Shown here piece by piece: positions 37,187 through 46,120 of a DNA stretch of 64,000 nucleotides. Source of the DNA: Aureimonas sp. Leaf324. GTDB taxonomy: Bacteria; Pseudomonadota; Alphaproteobacteria; Rhizobiales; Rhizobiaceae. The notes beneath the pieces were generated by a model that had not been told where the DNA came from, made no database searches, and saw only the letters and a list, made by a program, of their open reading frames with translations. Both the position numbers and the translations under genes were made by a program. The DNA is taken from assembly GCF_001423245.1 (NCBI RefSeq), contig NZ_LMOH01000001.1, positions 340,563 to 404,562 of the forward strand, written 5' to 3'. Position 1 is the first letter of the stretch. Every line of letters starts with the position of its first letter.

Positions 37187-37217
37187 GACAATGCCTCGAG
37201 CTTCGGGAGAATCGATC

Positions 37218-37922
37218 GTGACCATCTTGCTCTACGACCTCGTCGGCAGCGACCCCTCGCGCCCGTTCTCGCCACATTGCTGGAAGGCGCGCATGGCGCT
37301 CGCGCACAAGGGGCTGGCGTTCGAGGCGTTGCCGACGCGCTTCACCGAGGTTTCCGACGTCGAGGGCGGCGGGGGTGCCCGCGGACGGACGGTGCCCGTG
37401 ATCCGCGACGGCGAAACGGTGGTGCAGGACAGTTTCGCCATCGCGGAATATCTCGACGACACCTATCCCGATCGCCCGGCGCTCTTTCAAGGCCAAAGCG
37501 GCCGGGCGCTCGCGCGATTCGTCGAAAGCTGGACGCAACGCACCCTCCACCCGGCCATCGTCCGGGCGACGATCCTCGATATCCATGCGGCGCAGGACGA
37601 CGAGAACAAGGCGTTCTTTCGCGCCAAGCGCGAGAAGGCCTTCGGCAAGCCGCTCGAGGAGGTGCAGGACGGACGGACGGAAGAGAAGCGGCTTGCGGCG
37701 TCGAAGTCTCTGGAGCCGCTGCGCGCCACGCTGCGCAACCAGCCGTTCCTGGCGGGCGAGCGTCCGATGTTCGCGGATTACATCGTGTTCGGCGGGTTCC
37801 AGTGGCTGCGGGTGCTCTCCACCTTTCGGCTGCTCGACGACGGCGATCCGATCGCCGACTGGTTCGAGCGTTGCCTCGACCTGCATGGCGGGCTTGGTCG
37901 GCAGGTTCCTTCGGCAGCTTGA
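37218..37922 (+). CDS. Glutathione S-transferase, LigE/beta-etherase-like
   Basis: A 234-residue GST with an N-terminal thioredoxin fold (ILLYDLVGSDPSRPFSPHCW, TVPVIRDGETVVQDSFAIAEYLD) and a helical C-terminal domain ending in LHGGLGR. The pattern matches the LigE-like class, whose founder cleaves beta-aryl ethers of lignin in sphingomonads. Many alphaproteobacteria carry such proteins with no lignin pathway, so the substrate is open. GTG 37218 follows GGGAG at a good distance. Confidence 0.88.
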   Translation: MTILLYDLVGSDPSRPFSPHCWKARMALAHKGLAFEALPTRFTEVSDVEGGGGARGRTVPVIRDGETVVQDSFAIAEYLDDTYPDRPALFQGQSGRALARFVESWTQRTLHPAIVRATILDIHAAQDDENKAFFRAKREKAFGKPLEEVQDGRTEEKRLAASKSLEPLRATLRNQPFLAGERPMFADYIVFGGFQWLRVLSTFRLLDDGDPIADWFERCLDLHGGLGRQVPSAA

Positions 37923-37935
37923 GCGCGTCTTCGCC

Positions 37936-37964
37936 TTGCCGCCGGGCAGGGGCACGGCTATAGA
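37936..37964 (+). promoter_or_regulatory. Candidate ndk promoter
   Basis: TTGCCG (37936-37941), a 17-base spacer and TATAGA (37959-37964), 40 bases before ndk. This is the best -35/-10 match noticed in the window. Confidence 0.5.
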
Positions 37965-38004
37965 CCGCGCCATCTTCAGCCCTTTGACTTTGGGATAACG
38001 GCCA

Positions 38005-38427
38005 ATGGCGATCGAACGCACCTTCTCCATGATCAAGCCCGATGCGACGCGTCGTAACCTCACCGGCGCGATCACCAAGATGCTGGAAGAGGGTGGCCTG
38101 CGCGTCGTCGCTTCCAAGCGCGTCTGGATGAGCCGTCGCGAGGCCGAGGGCTTCTACGCGGTCCACAAGGAGCGCCCGTTCTTCGGTGAGCTCGTCGAGT
38201 CGATGTCGGCCGGCCCGACGATCGTTCAGGTGCTCGAGGGCGAGAACGCCATCTCGCGCAACCGCGAGCTCATGGGCGCGACCAACCCGGCGCAGGCCGC
38301 CGAGGGCACGATCCGCAAGGCGCACGCCCTCTCGATCGGCGAAAACTCGGTGCACGGTTCGGACGCTCCCGAGACCGCCAAGGAAGAGATCGCCTACTGG
38401 TTCTCCGAGACCGAAATCGTCGGCTGA
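38005..38427 (+). CDS. ndk: Nucleoside-diphosphate kinase
   Basis: Balances nucleoside triphosphates by a ping-pong phosphohistidine mechanism. The 140-residue protein has the catalytic His117 in ENSVHGSD and the start [14 protein letters not shown]. Length and residue number match the E. coli enzyme. It is monocistronic, between its own promoter and a strong terminator. Confidence 0.98.
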   Translation: MAIERTFSMIKPDATRRNLTGAITKMLEEGGLRVVASKRVWMSRREAEGFYAVHKERPFFGELVESMSAGPTIVQVLEGENAISRNRELMGATNPAQAAEGTIRKAHALSIGENSVHGSDAPETAKEEIAYWFSETEIVG

Positions 38428-38452
38428 ACTGAAGCATAGAAGACGTGACACG

Positions 38453-38485
38453 GGGCGGCGGATCGTAAGGTCCGCCGCCCTTTTT
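38453..38485 (+). terminator. Rho-independent terminator of ndk
   Basis: GGGCGGCGGA pairs with TCCGCCGCCC around a short loop, followed by TTTTT. It begins 25 bases after the ndk stop. Confidence 0.9.
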
Positions 38486-38657
38486 GTTGCCGGCTCGCAT
38501 CACTGCGGTAAGAGCAAGTCCCTCAGCGAACGGAACGACTTGCGACCGAATGTGACGTGTCGATGAATGGGAGTTCGCAGGCGCCGATGGACGGTGCGAT
38601 TTAGGACGCCGGGCATGGCCGGCATCGGCCGCAGCGCCACAGTGGGAGAGACGGCGC

Positions 38658-39392
38658 ATGGCGGTCATCGCCATCGGAAGCGTTCGCAGCGGCGGAACCT
38701 CGACACTTGCCCTGACGCTCGCCGGCGCGATCGCCGACGCTGGCGGATCGGTCCTTCTGATCGACGCTGCGCGAAACCCGGACCTCGTCCGCTGGTCCCG
38801 CCGCCCGGGGTGCCCCGACCTCATCTCCGTGGCTCGGCCGACCAACGATGAAGGGTTGCGGGAGCTGACGCATCTCGGTCGACGCGAGGGGCGTACCGTC
38901 GTCATCGACGCGGGGTTCAAGCGAGACCGCCTTCGAGCCGCCTTCGAAATCGCGCGGATGTCGCTGATCCCGGTTCGATTCTCTCCGCTGTCCGTCGCGG
39001 CGGCGGTCGAGACGGATCGCCTGATCGACGGCATCAACCGTCGCCGCTCCGGCGGGAGGGCCTTCGTCGCGACGGCCATCACCCGAATCTCGAGCCGCAT
39101 CGCGCGCACGGTCGAAAAGGAACTTTGCGAAAGCCGCACGGTCCGGCTGCCCGCCGGGCTTTCGCTGCGTGCCGCCTTTGAAGCGCCGTTTCTTCTCGGC
39201 GGCACGGTGCACAGCTTGAGCGACGGAGACGCGCCGGGGCTCGATCGCGCCCGCGCGGAGGCCGAGAGCTTTCTCTTCGAACTCGATCTTTACGGTCTGC
39301 GGCGCCCGGCCTGTCCGCTCGCGGCGCCATCGCTCGTGGCGAACATGGACGAGACGCCCGGCGATCGGGCTGGGATACTTGCTCCGGCCTGA
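38658..39392 (+). CDS. ParA/VirC1-like protein with degenerate P-loop
   Basis: A 244-residue protein with the layout of the MinD/ParA/VirC1 ATPase family: a P-loop region at residues 5-20, LLIDA at 34-37, TVVIDAG at 80-86 (Walker B) and IPVRFSPLSV at 104-113. The P-loop reads VRSGGTST (9-16) where ParA proteins have KGGxGKT[TS], so both the signature lysine and the catalytic lysine are missing. ATP binding may be lost or altered. No parB, plasmid or conjugation gene is near; ndk is upstream and moaE convergent. Function is unknown. Confidence 0.7.
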   Translation: MAVIAIGSVRSGGTSTLALTLAGAIADAGGSVLLIDAARNPDLVRWSRRPGCPDLISVARPTNDEGLRELTHLGRREGRTVVIDAGFKRDRLRAAFEIARMSLIPVRFSPLSVAAAVETDRLIDGINRRRSGGRAFVATAITRISSRIARTVEKELCESRTVRLPAGLSLRAAFEAPFLLGGTVHSLSDGDAPGLDRARAEAESFLFELDLYGLRRPACPLAAPSLVANMDETPGDRAGILAPA

Positions 39393-39395
39393 CCG

Positions 39396-39857
39396 CTACA
39401 GGCGGTGCCAGCGATCGGCAGCGGCGTCGTCGGTGTCCTTCGCCTCGACCCAGCCTCCGGCGGTGCCGTCGACGAGATGCTCGCGCTTCCAGAACGGAGC
39501 CTTCGACTTCATGTAGTCCATGAGGAACGAGGCCGCCTCGAAGGCGGCGTGGCGATGCTCCGAAGCGCAGGCGACGAAGACGATCTCCTCGCCGGGTGCG
39601 ATCATCCCGTAACGATGCACGCACCTGACGCCGAGCAGGGACCAGCGGCGGGCCGCCTCGTCGGCCATCTCGCGGATCGCCCGTTCCGCCATGCCGGGAT
39701 AGTGCTCAATCTCGAGCGCCGACAATCGCCCGCCCTCGTCGCGGCAGTAGCCAGTGAAGGTCACGACCGCACCGGCACGGCCGCCGGGGGCGGCGCGGCT
39801 TGCTTCGGCACCAAGATCGATCCGGTCGGACGTGACGGCGATGCTGACGTCGCTCAC
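39396..39857 (-). CDS. moaE: Molybdopterin synthase catalytic subunit
   Basis: Adds two sulfurs to precursor Z with MoaD as donor, giving molybdopterin. The 153 residues contain TFTGYCRDEGGRLSALEIE, HRYGMIAPGEEIVFVA and the active-site Lys region MDYMKSKAPFWKRE. It starts at GTG 39857 one base after the moaD stop, and converges on the ParA-like gene with a 3-base gap. Confidence 0.96.
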   Translation of the reverse strand: MSDVSIAVTSDRIDLGAEASRAAPGGRAGAVVTFTGYCRDEGGRLSALEIEHYPGMAERAIREMADEAARRWSLLGVRCVHRYGMIAPGEEIVFVACASEHRHAAFEAASFLMDYMKSKAPFWKREHLVDGTAGGWVEAKDTDDAAADRWHRL

Positions 39858-39858
39858 G

Positions 39859-40110
39859 TCAACCGCCCGTCATCGGTGGGAAGATCGCGATTTCCTTGCA
39901 GTTGCCGATGGGCTGGGAGTGGGGCACGTGCTCCTGGTCGATCGCCACGCGCACCATCTGCGGTGCCTGCAGCGCGGCGTCGTAGTTGTCGCCGCGACCC
40001 TTCAGCCAATGCAGGAGATCCTGCACGGTGACGACACCGGCAGGCAGAACCACCTCTTCCTCACCGACACCGATCCGCTCGCGGACCCAGGCGAAATAGA
40101 CGAGCTTCAT
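39859..40110 (-). CDS. moaD: Molybdopterin synthase sulfur-carrier subunit
   Basis: Ubiquitin-like 83-residue sulfur carrier ending in the required Gly-Gly (FPPMTGG). Start MKLVYFAWVRERIG at 40110 is typical; the longer frame upstream lacks similarity. It pairs with moaE, one base away, and follows pgsA on the same strand. The cofactor could serve the molybdopterin oxidoreductase 7 kb away among others. Confidence 0.95.
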   Translation of the reverse strand: MKLVYFAWVRERIGVGEEEVVLPAGVVTVQDLLHWLKGRGDNYDAALQAPQMVRVAIDQEHVPHSQPIGNCKEIAIFPPMTGG

Positions 40111-40148
40111 GACGGGCCTCCCGATCTGCCGGCGGCTCCTCGCCGCCG

Positions 40149-40730
40149 TTACACGTCGATATGGCGCAAACCGGCGCGGAAGTAATCGTACCCCGTATAA
40201 AGCGTGATGATCGCCGCGATCCAGAGGAGCACGATCCCGGCCTGCGTTACGTGGGCGACGATCTGGTCGCCGGCAGGACCCGCCAGCAGGAACGAGATCG
40301 CCACCATCTGGGTCGCCGTCTTCCACTTGGCGAGCCGCGTGACGGGAACCGAGACCTTGAGTTCGGCGAGATACTCGCGAAGGCCCGAAACCAGGATCTC
40401 GCGACAGAGGATCACGATCGCTGCCCAGATCGTCCAGCCGGCGATCGTGCCGTCAGCGGCCAGAAGGAGGAGGGCGGCGGCGACCAGAAGCTTGTCGGCG
40501 ATCGGATCAAGCATCCGCCCGATCGTGGACGTCTGCTGCCACGCACGCGCGAGATAGCCGTCGAGCCAGTCCGTCACGCTGGCGGCGACGAACAGCCCGA
40601 GCGCCGACCAGCGCGCGGCGTCCGAGCCGTGTAGGCGGCCTTCTACGAAGAAGCACAGCACCACGAGTGGAACGGCGGCGATCCGGGCGTAGGTCAGGAT
40701 GTTGGGAAGACTGTACGCCTGGGATGCCAT
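40149..40730 (-). CDS. pgsA: Phosphatidylglycerophosphate synthase
   Basis: Commits CDP-diacylglycerol to phosphatidylglycerol and cardiolipin. The 193-residue membrane protein has the CDP-alcohol phosphotransferase motif in TDWLDGYLAR and GRMLDPIADK. The start SLPNILTYARIAAVPLVV matches bacterial PgsA. uvrC-pgsA-moaD-moaE is a common rhizobial run on one strand. Confidence 0.96.
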   Translation of the reverse strand: MASQAYSLPNILTYARIAAVPLVVLCFFVEGRLHGSDAARWSALGLFVAASVTDWLDGYLARAWQQTSTIGRMLDPIADKLLVAAALLLLAADGTIAGWTIWAAIVILCREILVSGLREYLAELKVSVPVTRLAKWKTATQMVAISFLLAGPAGDQIVAHVTQAGIVLLWIAAIITLYTGYDYFRAGLRHIDV

Positions 40731-40859
40731 GGGTTCGGTCCGTTTGGAGGGACGAGTCGGCCGAGGGTTACGCGCGTTCGATGAAGGCTGTTCAAACGCG
40801 GCATGGTGCCCCCCGTCAACATCGGGACAGGAAAAAGGACCGGTGAGGGCCCGTCTGCG

Positions 40860-42917
40860 CTACTGACGCTCGTGAAAATGATCGTAGATCGTCCGCGCCA
40901 TCGCGGCCGAAATGCCCTCGACCTTCAGAAGATCATCGAAGGCCGCGCGCGACACCGCCTTGGCCGTGCCGAAATGGTGGAGGAGCGCCCGCTTGCGCGA
41001 AGGACCGATCCCGCCGATCTCGTCGAGCGGGTTCTTGGTCAGCTCCTTCTTCCGCTTGGCGCGATGCGTGCCGATGGCGAACCGGTGCGCCTCGTCGCGT
41101 AAGCGCTGCAGGAAGTAGAGAACCGGATCGCGCGGGGGCAGCGAGAAGGGCTCGCGGCCCTGAACGATGAAGCGCTCGCGGCCGGCATCGCGGTCGACGC
41201 CCTTGGCGACGCCGATCGTCGTCACCTTGTCGGCGATGCCGAGGTCCGACAGGATCGTCCGCACGGCCGAGATCTGCCCCTTGCCGCCGTCGATCAGCAC
41301 GAGATCCGGCCAGGCCGGCATGTCGGCCGTGTCGACCGGCTCGTCGGGCTCCGCGACCGGGGCAGGCTGTGGACCCGCATCGCCGTGCTCCTTCAGGAGG
41401 CGCGAGAAGCGACGCGTCATCACCTCGCGCATCATGCCGAAGTCGTCGCCCGGGGTGATGTCGGCGCCACGGATGTTGAACTTGCGGTACTGATTCTTCG
41501 CGAACCCCTGCGGCCCGGCGACGATCATCGCCCCCACGGCATTGGTGCCCATGATGTGGGAGTTGTCGAAGACCTCGATGCGGCGGGGGATCTCGGCGAG
41601 CCCGAACGTTTCCTTCAGCCCCGCCAGAAGACGTGCCTGCGACGAGGTTTCGGCCAGCCGCCGGCCGAGAGCTTCGCGCGCGTTGCTGGTCGCATGGTCG
41701 ACGAGGTCCTTCTTCTCGCCGCGCTTCGGCACCGCGATCTCGACGCGTCGTTCCGCCTTGGCACCAAGCGCGCCGGCGAGAAGCTCGCGGTCCTCCACAT
41801 CGACCGGCAGCAGGATGAGCGAGGCGGGCGGCTTGTCGTCGTAGAACTGGGCCAGAAAGGCGCCGAGCACCTCGCCGGGTTCGAGCGACGGGTCGGCCTT
41901 CGGGAAGTAGGCGCGGTTGCCCCAGTTCTGGCCGGTGCGGAAGAAGAAGACCTGGATGCAGGTCAGCCCGCCTTCCTGATGGATGGCGAAGACGTCGGCC
42001 TCCTCGACGCCTTGGGGGTTGATGCCCTGGTGCGATTGGATGTGCGACAGCGCCGACAGGCGGTCGCGATAGACCGCCGCACGTTCGAAATCGAGGTCGT
42101 TCGACGCCTCCTGCATCGCCTTGGCGATCGACTGCTTCACCTGACCCGAGCGCCCGGACAAAAAGCCCTTCGCCTCTTCGACGAGTTCGCGGTAGCCGTC
42201 CTGCGAGATCTCGCCGGTGCAGGGACCGGAGCAGCGCTTGATCTGGTAGAGGAGGCACGGGCGAGTTCGCGTCTCGAAGACGCTGTCGGTGCAGGTGCGC
42301 AGCAGGAAGGCGCGCTGGAGCGAGGCGACCGTGCGGCCCACCGCGCCGCCGGAGGCGAAGGGGCCGAAGAAGCTGCCCTTTCGCGATCGTGCGCCGCGAT
42401 GCTTGAAGATCGCCGGCGCCTTGTGATCGTCGGTGACGAGAATGTAGGGAAACGATTTGTCGTCCCGCATCAGGACGTTGAAGCGGGGCCGCAGGCGCTT
42501 GATGAGGTTGGCTTCGAGGAGGAGCGCTTCCGTCTCCGTTCGCGTCGTGACGAACTCCATGTGCCGCGTCGCGCGGATCATGCGCATGATGCGATTGTTG
42601 TGGCCGGCGAGGCGCGTGTAGCTCGCCACCCGCTTCTTCAGCGATTTAGCCTTGCCGACGTAGAGAACCTCGTTCGCCTCGTCGAACATCCGGTAGACGC
42701 CGGGGCTGTTCGGCAGCCGCTTCTGGAACTCCGAAATGAGTTCGGCGCCGGTCAGCGTCTGGTCGACGTCGCGCCCGCCGTCCGCCCATTCGATCGACGC
42801 GACCAGCGAGGCGGCAGTGTTCGTGTCGACGCCGGTTCCGGCCTCGCTCGCATCGTCCGCGAAATCCTCGTCGGTGTCGAAGTCGTCGTCGATCTCGGGT
42901 GTCAGTTCGTCAGCCAT
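40860..42917 (-). CDS. uvrC: Excinuclease ABC subunit C
   Basis: Dual-incision nuclease of nucleotide excision repair. The 685-residue protein has an N-terminal GIY-YIG domain (GVYRMFD at 73-79, YVGKA at 86-90), a UVR motif ([14 protein letters not shown]), the RNase H-like domain ([27 protein letters not shown]) and a C-terminal helix-hairpin-helix pair. The first 70 residues are an acidic extension ([15 protein letters not shown]) absent from E. coli UvrC but frequent in rhizobia. Start at 42917 begins this extension; the frame further up is spurious. Confidence 0.96.
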   Translation of the reverse strand: MADELTPEIDDDFDTDEDFADDASEAGTGVDTNTAASLVASIEWADGGRDVDQTLTGAELISEFQKRLPNSPGVYRMFDEANEVLYVGKAKSLKKRVASYTRLAGHNNRIMRMIRATRHMEFVTTRTETEALLLEANLIKRLRPRFNVLMRDDKSFPYILVTDDHKAPAIFKHRGARSRKGSFFGPFASGGAVGRTVASLQRAFLLRTCTDSVFETRTRPCLLYQIKRCSGPCTGEISQDGYRELVEEAKGFLSGRSGQVKQSIAKAMQEASNDLDFERAAVYRDRLSALSHIQSHQGINPQGVEEADVFAIHQEGGLTCIQVFFFRTGQNWGNRAYFPKADPSLEPGEVLGAFLAQFYDDKPPASLILLPVDVEDRELLAGALGAKAERRVEIAVPKRGEKKDLVDHATSNAREALGRRLAETSSQARLLAGLKETFGLAEIPRRIEVFDNSHIMGTNAVGAMIVAGPQGFAKNQYRKFNIRGADITPGDDFGMMREVMTRRFSRLLKEHGDAGPQPAPVAEPDEPVDTADMPAWPDLVLIDGGKGQISAVRTILSDLGIADKVTTIGVAKGVDRDAGRERFIVQGREPFSLPPRDPVLYFLQRLRDEAHRFAIGTHRAKRKKELTKNPLDEIGGIGPSRKRALLHHFGTAKAVSRAAFDDLLKVEGISAAMARTIYDHFHERQ

Positions 42918-43292
42918 GTCGTCTTCGCCGGGAAAGCGGGGTTGGATGCCTCGGCCCTGCCGGACGGACCGACGGCGCCTGCGCCGGAACGGAGCTGCCC
43001 GGCGGGCCGCGTCCTGCGCTTTGCTTCCCCATATATGATTCACCATGCTCGCGCTTTGCAGGGGTATTCCGGCACGAGAAAGGCGGGATCCCCGATAGAG
43101 CGCCCTTAGAAAAAGGCGAGTGTCACCGCCGTGCAATTGGCGACGGGCTCCGATGACGATTACATGATGAGCAACGAAAGCTGGCCTGCTCGCGACGCAT
43201 CGGTTGGCTGGCTTCGGAACGCCGGACCATCGAAGGCGTTGAGGTCGCAAGAGTTTTTTGAAGGGCAGCATCGCCTTTCGCGGAGTCGGACC
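42918..43292. other. 375-base intergenic region between divergent uvrC and omp genes
   Basis: No convincing gene. The uvrC side has CATATAT (around 43033), a possible minus-strand -10 element. The omp side has TTGGCG (43137-43142), 17 bases, then TTACAT (43160-43165), which would give a leader of about 120 bases. A weak in-frame ATG at 43131 would put 54 non-conserved residues before the signal peptide and is rejected. A leader this long could be a target of small-RNA control, as for many porins, but nothing in the sequence proves it. Confidence 0.5.
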
Positions 43293-43946
43293 ATGAAGGT
43301 GTTTCGCACCTTGGCCTTGAGTGGATTGTTGTTGACGCCGATGGCGAATGCCATCGCCGCGGATGCCGTCGTGGCCGAGCCCGCGCCGCTGATCGCGCCC
43401 GAGGCATCGGTCTACACGTGGTCCGGTCCCTATGCCGGCGGCTTCGTCGGCTACAACTTCGCCAAGATGGACCAGACGGGCGGCGCCAAGTTCGACGGCG
43501 AGGGCGTGGTCGGCGGCGTCTATGCCGGCTACTCGCTGCAGTCCGGCAGCCTCGTCTACGGTGCTGAAGCGGATGTCGGCGCGTCGGACCTGACGGCCGG
43601 CGGCTTCAACGTCGCGACGGGCGTCCCGATCTCCGCCGATTCGACGGCCTTCGGCTCGCTCCGCGCCACGATCGGCGTCGCCTACGACCCGATCATGCTG
43701 TTTGCGACCGGCGGCGTCGCGGTCGCCAACAAGGAGTTGTCGCTCGGTAATGTGTCCGACGACCAGACCCATGTCGGCTACACGGTGGGTGCCGGCGTGC
43801 AGGCGAAGGTGACCGATAACGTCACGTCCCGCGTCGAGTACCGGTATTCCGACTTCGAGGCGAAGGACTACGATCTGGGCAACGTCACGGTCTCGTCCGG
43901 CTTCGACGAGCACTCGATCCGCGCCGGCCTCGCCCTCAAGTTCTGA
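43293..43946 (+). CDS. Omp25/Omp31-like outer-membrane beta-barrel protein
   Basis: A 217-residue outer-membrane protein. It has a signal peptide ([23 protein letters not shown]), then [14 protein letters not shown], the hallmark of the rhizobial Omp25/RopB family, and about eight beta-strands ending in the barrel-terminal Phe ([10 protein letters not shown]). In Brucella the family helps keep the outer membrane stable and is a main antigen; here the role is inferred as structural. GGAG lies about 8 bases before ATG 43293. Confidence 0.92.
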   Translation: MKVFRTLALSGLLLTPMANAIAADAVVAEPAPLIAPEASVYTWSGPYAGGFVGYNFAKMDQTGGAKFDGEGVVGGVYAGYSLQSGSLVYGAEADVGASDLTAGGFNVATGVPISADSTAFGSLRATIGVAYDPIMLFATGGVAVANKELSLGNVSDDQTHVGYTVGAGVQAKVTDNVTSRVEYRYSDFEAKDYDLGNVTVSSGFDEHSIRAGLALKF

Positions 43947-43967
43947 GATCGAAATTTGGGTCAAGCA

Positions 43968-44008
43968 AAAGGGCGGTCGTGCCGAGCACGCCGCCCTCGT
44001 TTCGTTGT
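43968..44008. terminator. Terminator between the omp gene and the convergent GST gene
   Basis: A long stem of AGGGCGG and CGTGC pairs with GCACG and CCGCCCT with one unpaired T, followed by a T-rich tract on the + strand and preceded by AAAA, which gives TTTT on the minus strand. It could serve both convergent genes. Confidence 0.7.
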
Positions 44009-44017
44009 GGCCCCCGT

Positions 44018-44614
44018 TTAGGCGACGGGCTTGAGCGCCGCGAGATCCGGATGGGTTTCGAAGAAGCGGTCGAGCCACGCGGCCAGGGCAGGGTGGCGGC
44101 CGTTCAGCTCTTCGGGAAAGCGCAGCTGAACCCAGGCGAGGTCCGATGCGACAGCGAGATGCGCCAGCGTCGGCTTTTCGGGCAGCTTCTCGACCTCCAG
44201 CTCCAGCGCATCCAGAGCGCGATGGGCCCGGCGCCACTGCTTATCCATCCACGGCTCGTACCACATGGGCTCGGGCCGATAGCGCTTCTCGTAGAGCGCG
44301 GCCATCGCGGCCTCGGTCATGCCGTCGGCCAGAGCCTCGACCCGCTTCGTCGCGGCCCAGGCGTCGGGCGCCTGTGGAATGATCGGGTTTCCGGCGAGAC
44401 GGTCCAGATATTCGCAGATCACCCGGCTGTCGTAGAGCGTCGACCCGTCGTCGAGGATCAGGGCCGGGATCTTGCCGATCGGGTTGGAGTGCGTGAGCTC
44501 AGGGCCCTCGTCGGCCGTGTTCGTCGGAACGAGCTCGAAGTCGAGGTCGCAGAGATGCGCGGCCATGCGCACCTTGGAGGAATAGGGCGAGGGCTTCGAG
44601 TAGAGGAGGCGCAT
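44018..44614 (-). CDS. Glutathione S-transferase family protein
   Basis: A 198-residue GST. The N-terminal domain begins [18 protein letters not shown] with the likely catalytic Ser in PSPYSSK, followed by [20 protein letters not shown]. The C-terminal domain is all helical. It resembles the YibF-like class found singly in many proteobacteria, of unknown substrate. The secreted four-Cys protein gene lies 17 bases upstream on the same strand, so both may share a transcript. Confidence 0.9.
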   Translation of the reverse strand: MRLLYSKPSPYSSKVRMAAHLCDLDFELVPTNTADEGPELTHSNPIGKIPALILDDGSTLYDSRVICEYLDRLAGNPIIPQAPDAWAATKRVEALADGMTEAAMAALYEKRYRPEPMWYEPWMDKQWRRAHRALDALELEVEKLPEKPTLAHLAVASDLAWVQLRFPEELNGRHPALAAWLDRFFETHPDLAALKPVA

Positions 44615-44631
44615 GGCGAAGCTCGAACCTT

Positions 44632-45078
44632 TCAGAAGCGACGCAGCGATTCGCAGTTGGCGCCGTAGATCTTCCAGGGGTCGAGGCCGAGCACGCAGCC
44701 CTCGGCGCGCCAGCTGAGGCCCGCATAGCCCATCGGATACTCGATGACGTAGTAGACCGCGCGGTGCTCGCCGCTCGAAATCAGCGCAGTTCCCTGGCAG
44801 TAGCGCCGCTCGATTTCCTTGTGCCCGCCCCTCGGCTGGTAGTCCTTCTCGAAGAGGCCGCTGAATTCGACCACCGCGAGCGAGGCCGGGATCGTATTCG
44901 GTGCGCCGTATTCGAACTGGTCCTCCACCTGCGCCATGACGCGGGCGTCGTCGCAGGCCGGCACCTTGGCGGTGGTGACGATCACGGCCGGGGCGGTCTC
45001 GACATAGTCCGCGGCGGCGGCCGGGCCGGCGATGGAGGCCGCGACCAGGGCGGAGACGGCGGCGAAGCAGGAGCGCAT
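44632..45078 (-). CDS. Small secreted protein of unknown function with four cysteines
   Basis: A 148-residue precursor with a clear signal peptide (MRSCFAAVSALVAASIAG, cleavage about residue 23). The mature part keeps four Cys (42, 94, 128 and 142), enough for two disulfides, and two Trp (W123 and W135). ERRYCQGTALISSGEHRAVYYVI suggests a small beta-rich fold. No known domain is recognised by eye; similar short periplasmic proteins occur in rhizobia. It lies just upstream of the GST gene on the same strand. Confidence 0.72.
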   Translation of the reverse strand: MRSCFAAVSALVAASIAGPAAAADYVETAPAVIVTTAKVPACDDARVMAQVEDQFEYGAPNTIPASLAVVEFSGLFEKDYQPRGGHKEIERRYCQGTALISSGEHRAVYYVIEYPMGYAGLSWRAEGCVLGLDPWKIYGANCESLRRF

Positions 45079-45153
45079 GCGTCGGATCCTTGCGATGGCT
45101 AGGAATGCTTCGGCAGGCGAAGCATCGTCAGATGCGTTTATATTGCACCCGGA

Positions 45154-45996
45154 TCATTCGGCGACCAGCGCAATGATGCCACAATTGCCGCGGTCCGCGA
45201 CGCCGAGGACGGGAACGAGGGCCTGCAGGATTGTCTGGGCTTCGGTGGCGAACGTGAATGGCGGGTTCACGACTGCAAAGCCGGTGCCGACAAGCCGCTG
45301 GTCCGCGCTGAACGGCTCGCGGAAGAAGTCTGCCGCGATGACGTTGCGCATCCCGCTCTCGCGCAGCGCCGCATGGAAGGCCTCGTACTCCGCCCGCCGC
45401 TTGATCGGATACCAGATCGCGTAGGTTCCGCCGGGCCACCGCTGCCAGGCCTCGCCGACGCGGGCGACGATCCGCTCGAACTCGCCGACCTCCTCGAACG
45501 GGGGGTCGATCAGCACCAGCCCGCGCTTTTCCTTCGGCGGAAGATGGGCGCCGAGCGCCAGCCAGCCGTCGAGCTCGATCGTCTTGACCTGAACGTCGCC
45601 GGCGAAGGTCTCGGCGAGGGCCTTCGCGTCGACCGGGTGGAGTTCGTAGGCGGAGAGGCGGTCCTGCCGGCGCAGAAGGTGCCGGGCGATCCAAGGGCTG
45701 CCGGGATAGCTCTGCGGTCCGAGTTCCGCGCCCGCCGCTTCGACGGCTTCGCGGTAGGGCGCAAGCAGCGCGTGGTCCCAGACGTCCGACCGCCGCACGG
45801 CCTCGATACCGGCCTCGGCCTCGCCGGTTCTCAGCGCCTCGTCGGCGTCGAGGTCGTATCGGCCGCGTCCGGCATGCGTATCCATCACGCGGAAGGGTTT
45901 GTCCTTGCGCTTCAGGTACTCGATCAGCCGGCAGACGAGGGCGTGCTTCACCACATCGGCGAAGTTTCCGGCGTGAAAGGCATGCCGATAGTTCAA
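45154..45996 (-). CDS. rlmJ: 23S rRNA (adenine-2030-N6)-methyltransferase
   Basis: SAM-dependent enzyme that methylates A2030 of 23S rRNA. With a TTG start at 45996 the protein begins MNYRHAFHAGNFADVVKH, is 280 residues long as in E. coli, and puts the catalytic Asp of IDPPF at residue 164, the E. coli position. ACGGAG lies about 9 bases before the TTG. A start at 46062 would add 22 unconserved residues. It is divergent from the Old Yellow Enzyme gene over 124 bases. Confidence 0.93.
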   Translation of the reverse strand: MNYRHAFHAGNFADVVKHALVCRLIEYLKRKDKPFRVMDTHAGRGRYDLDADEALRTGEAEAGIEAVRRSDVWDHALLAPYREAVEAAGAELGPQSYPGSPWIARHLLRRQDRLSAYELHPVDAKALAETFAGDVQVKTIELDGWLALGAHLPPKEKRGLVLIDPPFEEVGEFERIVARVGEAWQRWPGGTYAIWYPIKRRAEYEAFHAALRESGMRNVIAADFFREPFSADQRLVGTGFAVVNPPFTFATEAQTILQALVPVLGVADRGNCGIIALVAE

Positions 45997-46120
45997 TGTC
46001 CGACGCTCCGTGAACGCAGCATTCGCAATGAGGGGGATGCTGCAGCGCGAACCCGCGCCCATATGGGGCGTTGGTAGCGCGAAACGCGGCGCGCCGCGAA
46101 CCCAGAATCAGGACAGACCC

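Noticed and set aside
37191-37217. An upstream TTG start for the LigE-like GST
   Set aside because: It would add nine unconserved residues and has no ribosome site, whereas GTG 37218 has GGGAG at a good distance.
40111-40326. Extension of the moaD frame by 72 codons
   Set aside because: It overlaps pgsA, and MoaD proteins are about 83 residues, as given by the start at 40110.
42918-44237. Extension of the uvrC frame upstream by 440 codons
   Set aside because: The frame is open by chance. The upstream part runs antisense across the omp and GST genes, and UvrC similarity begins after 42917.
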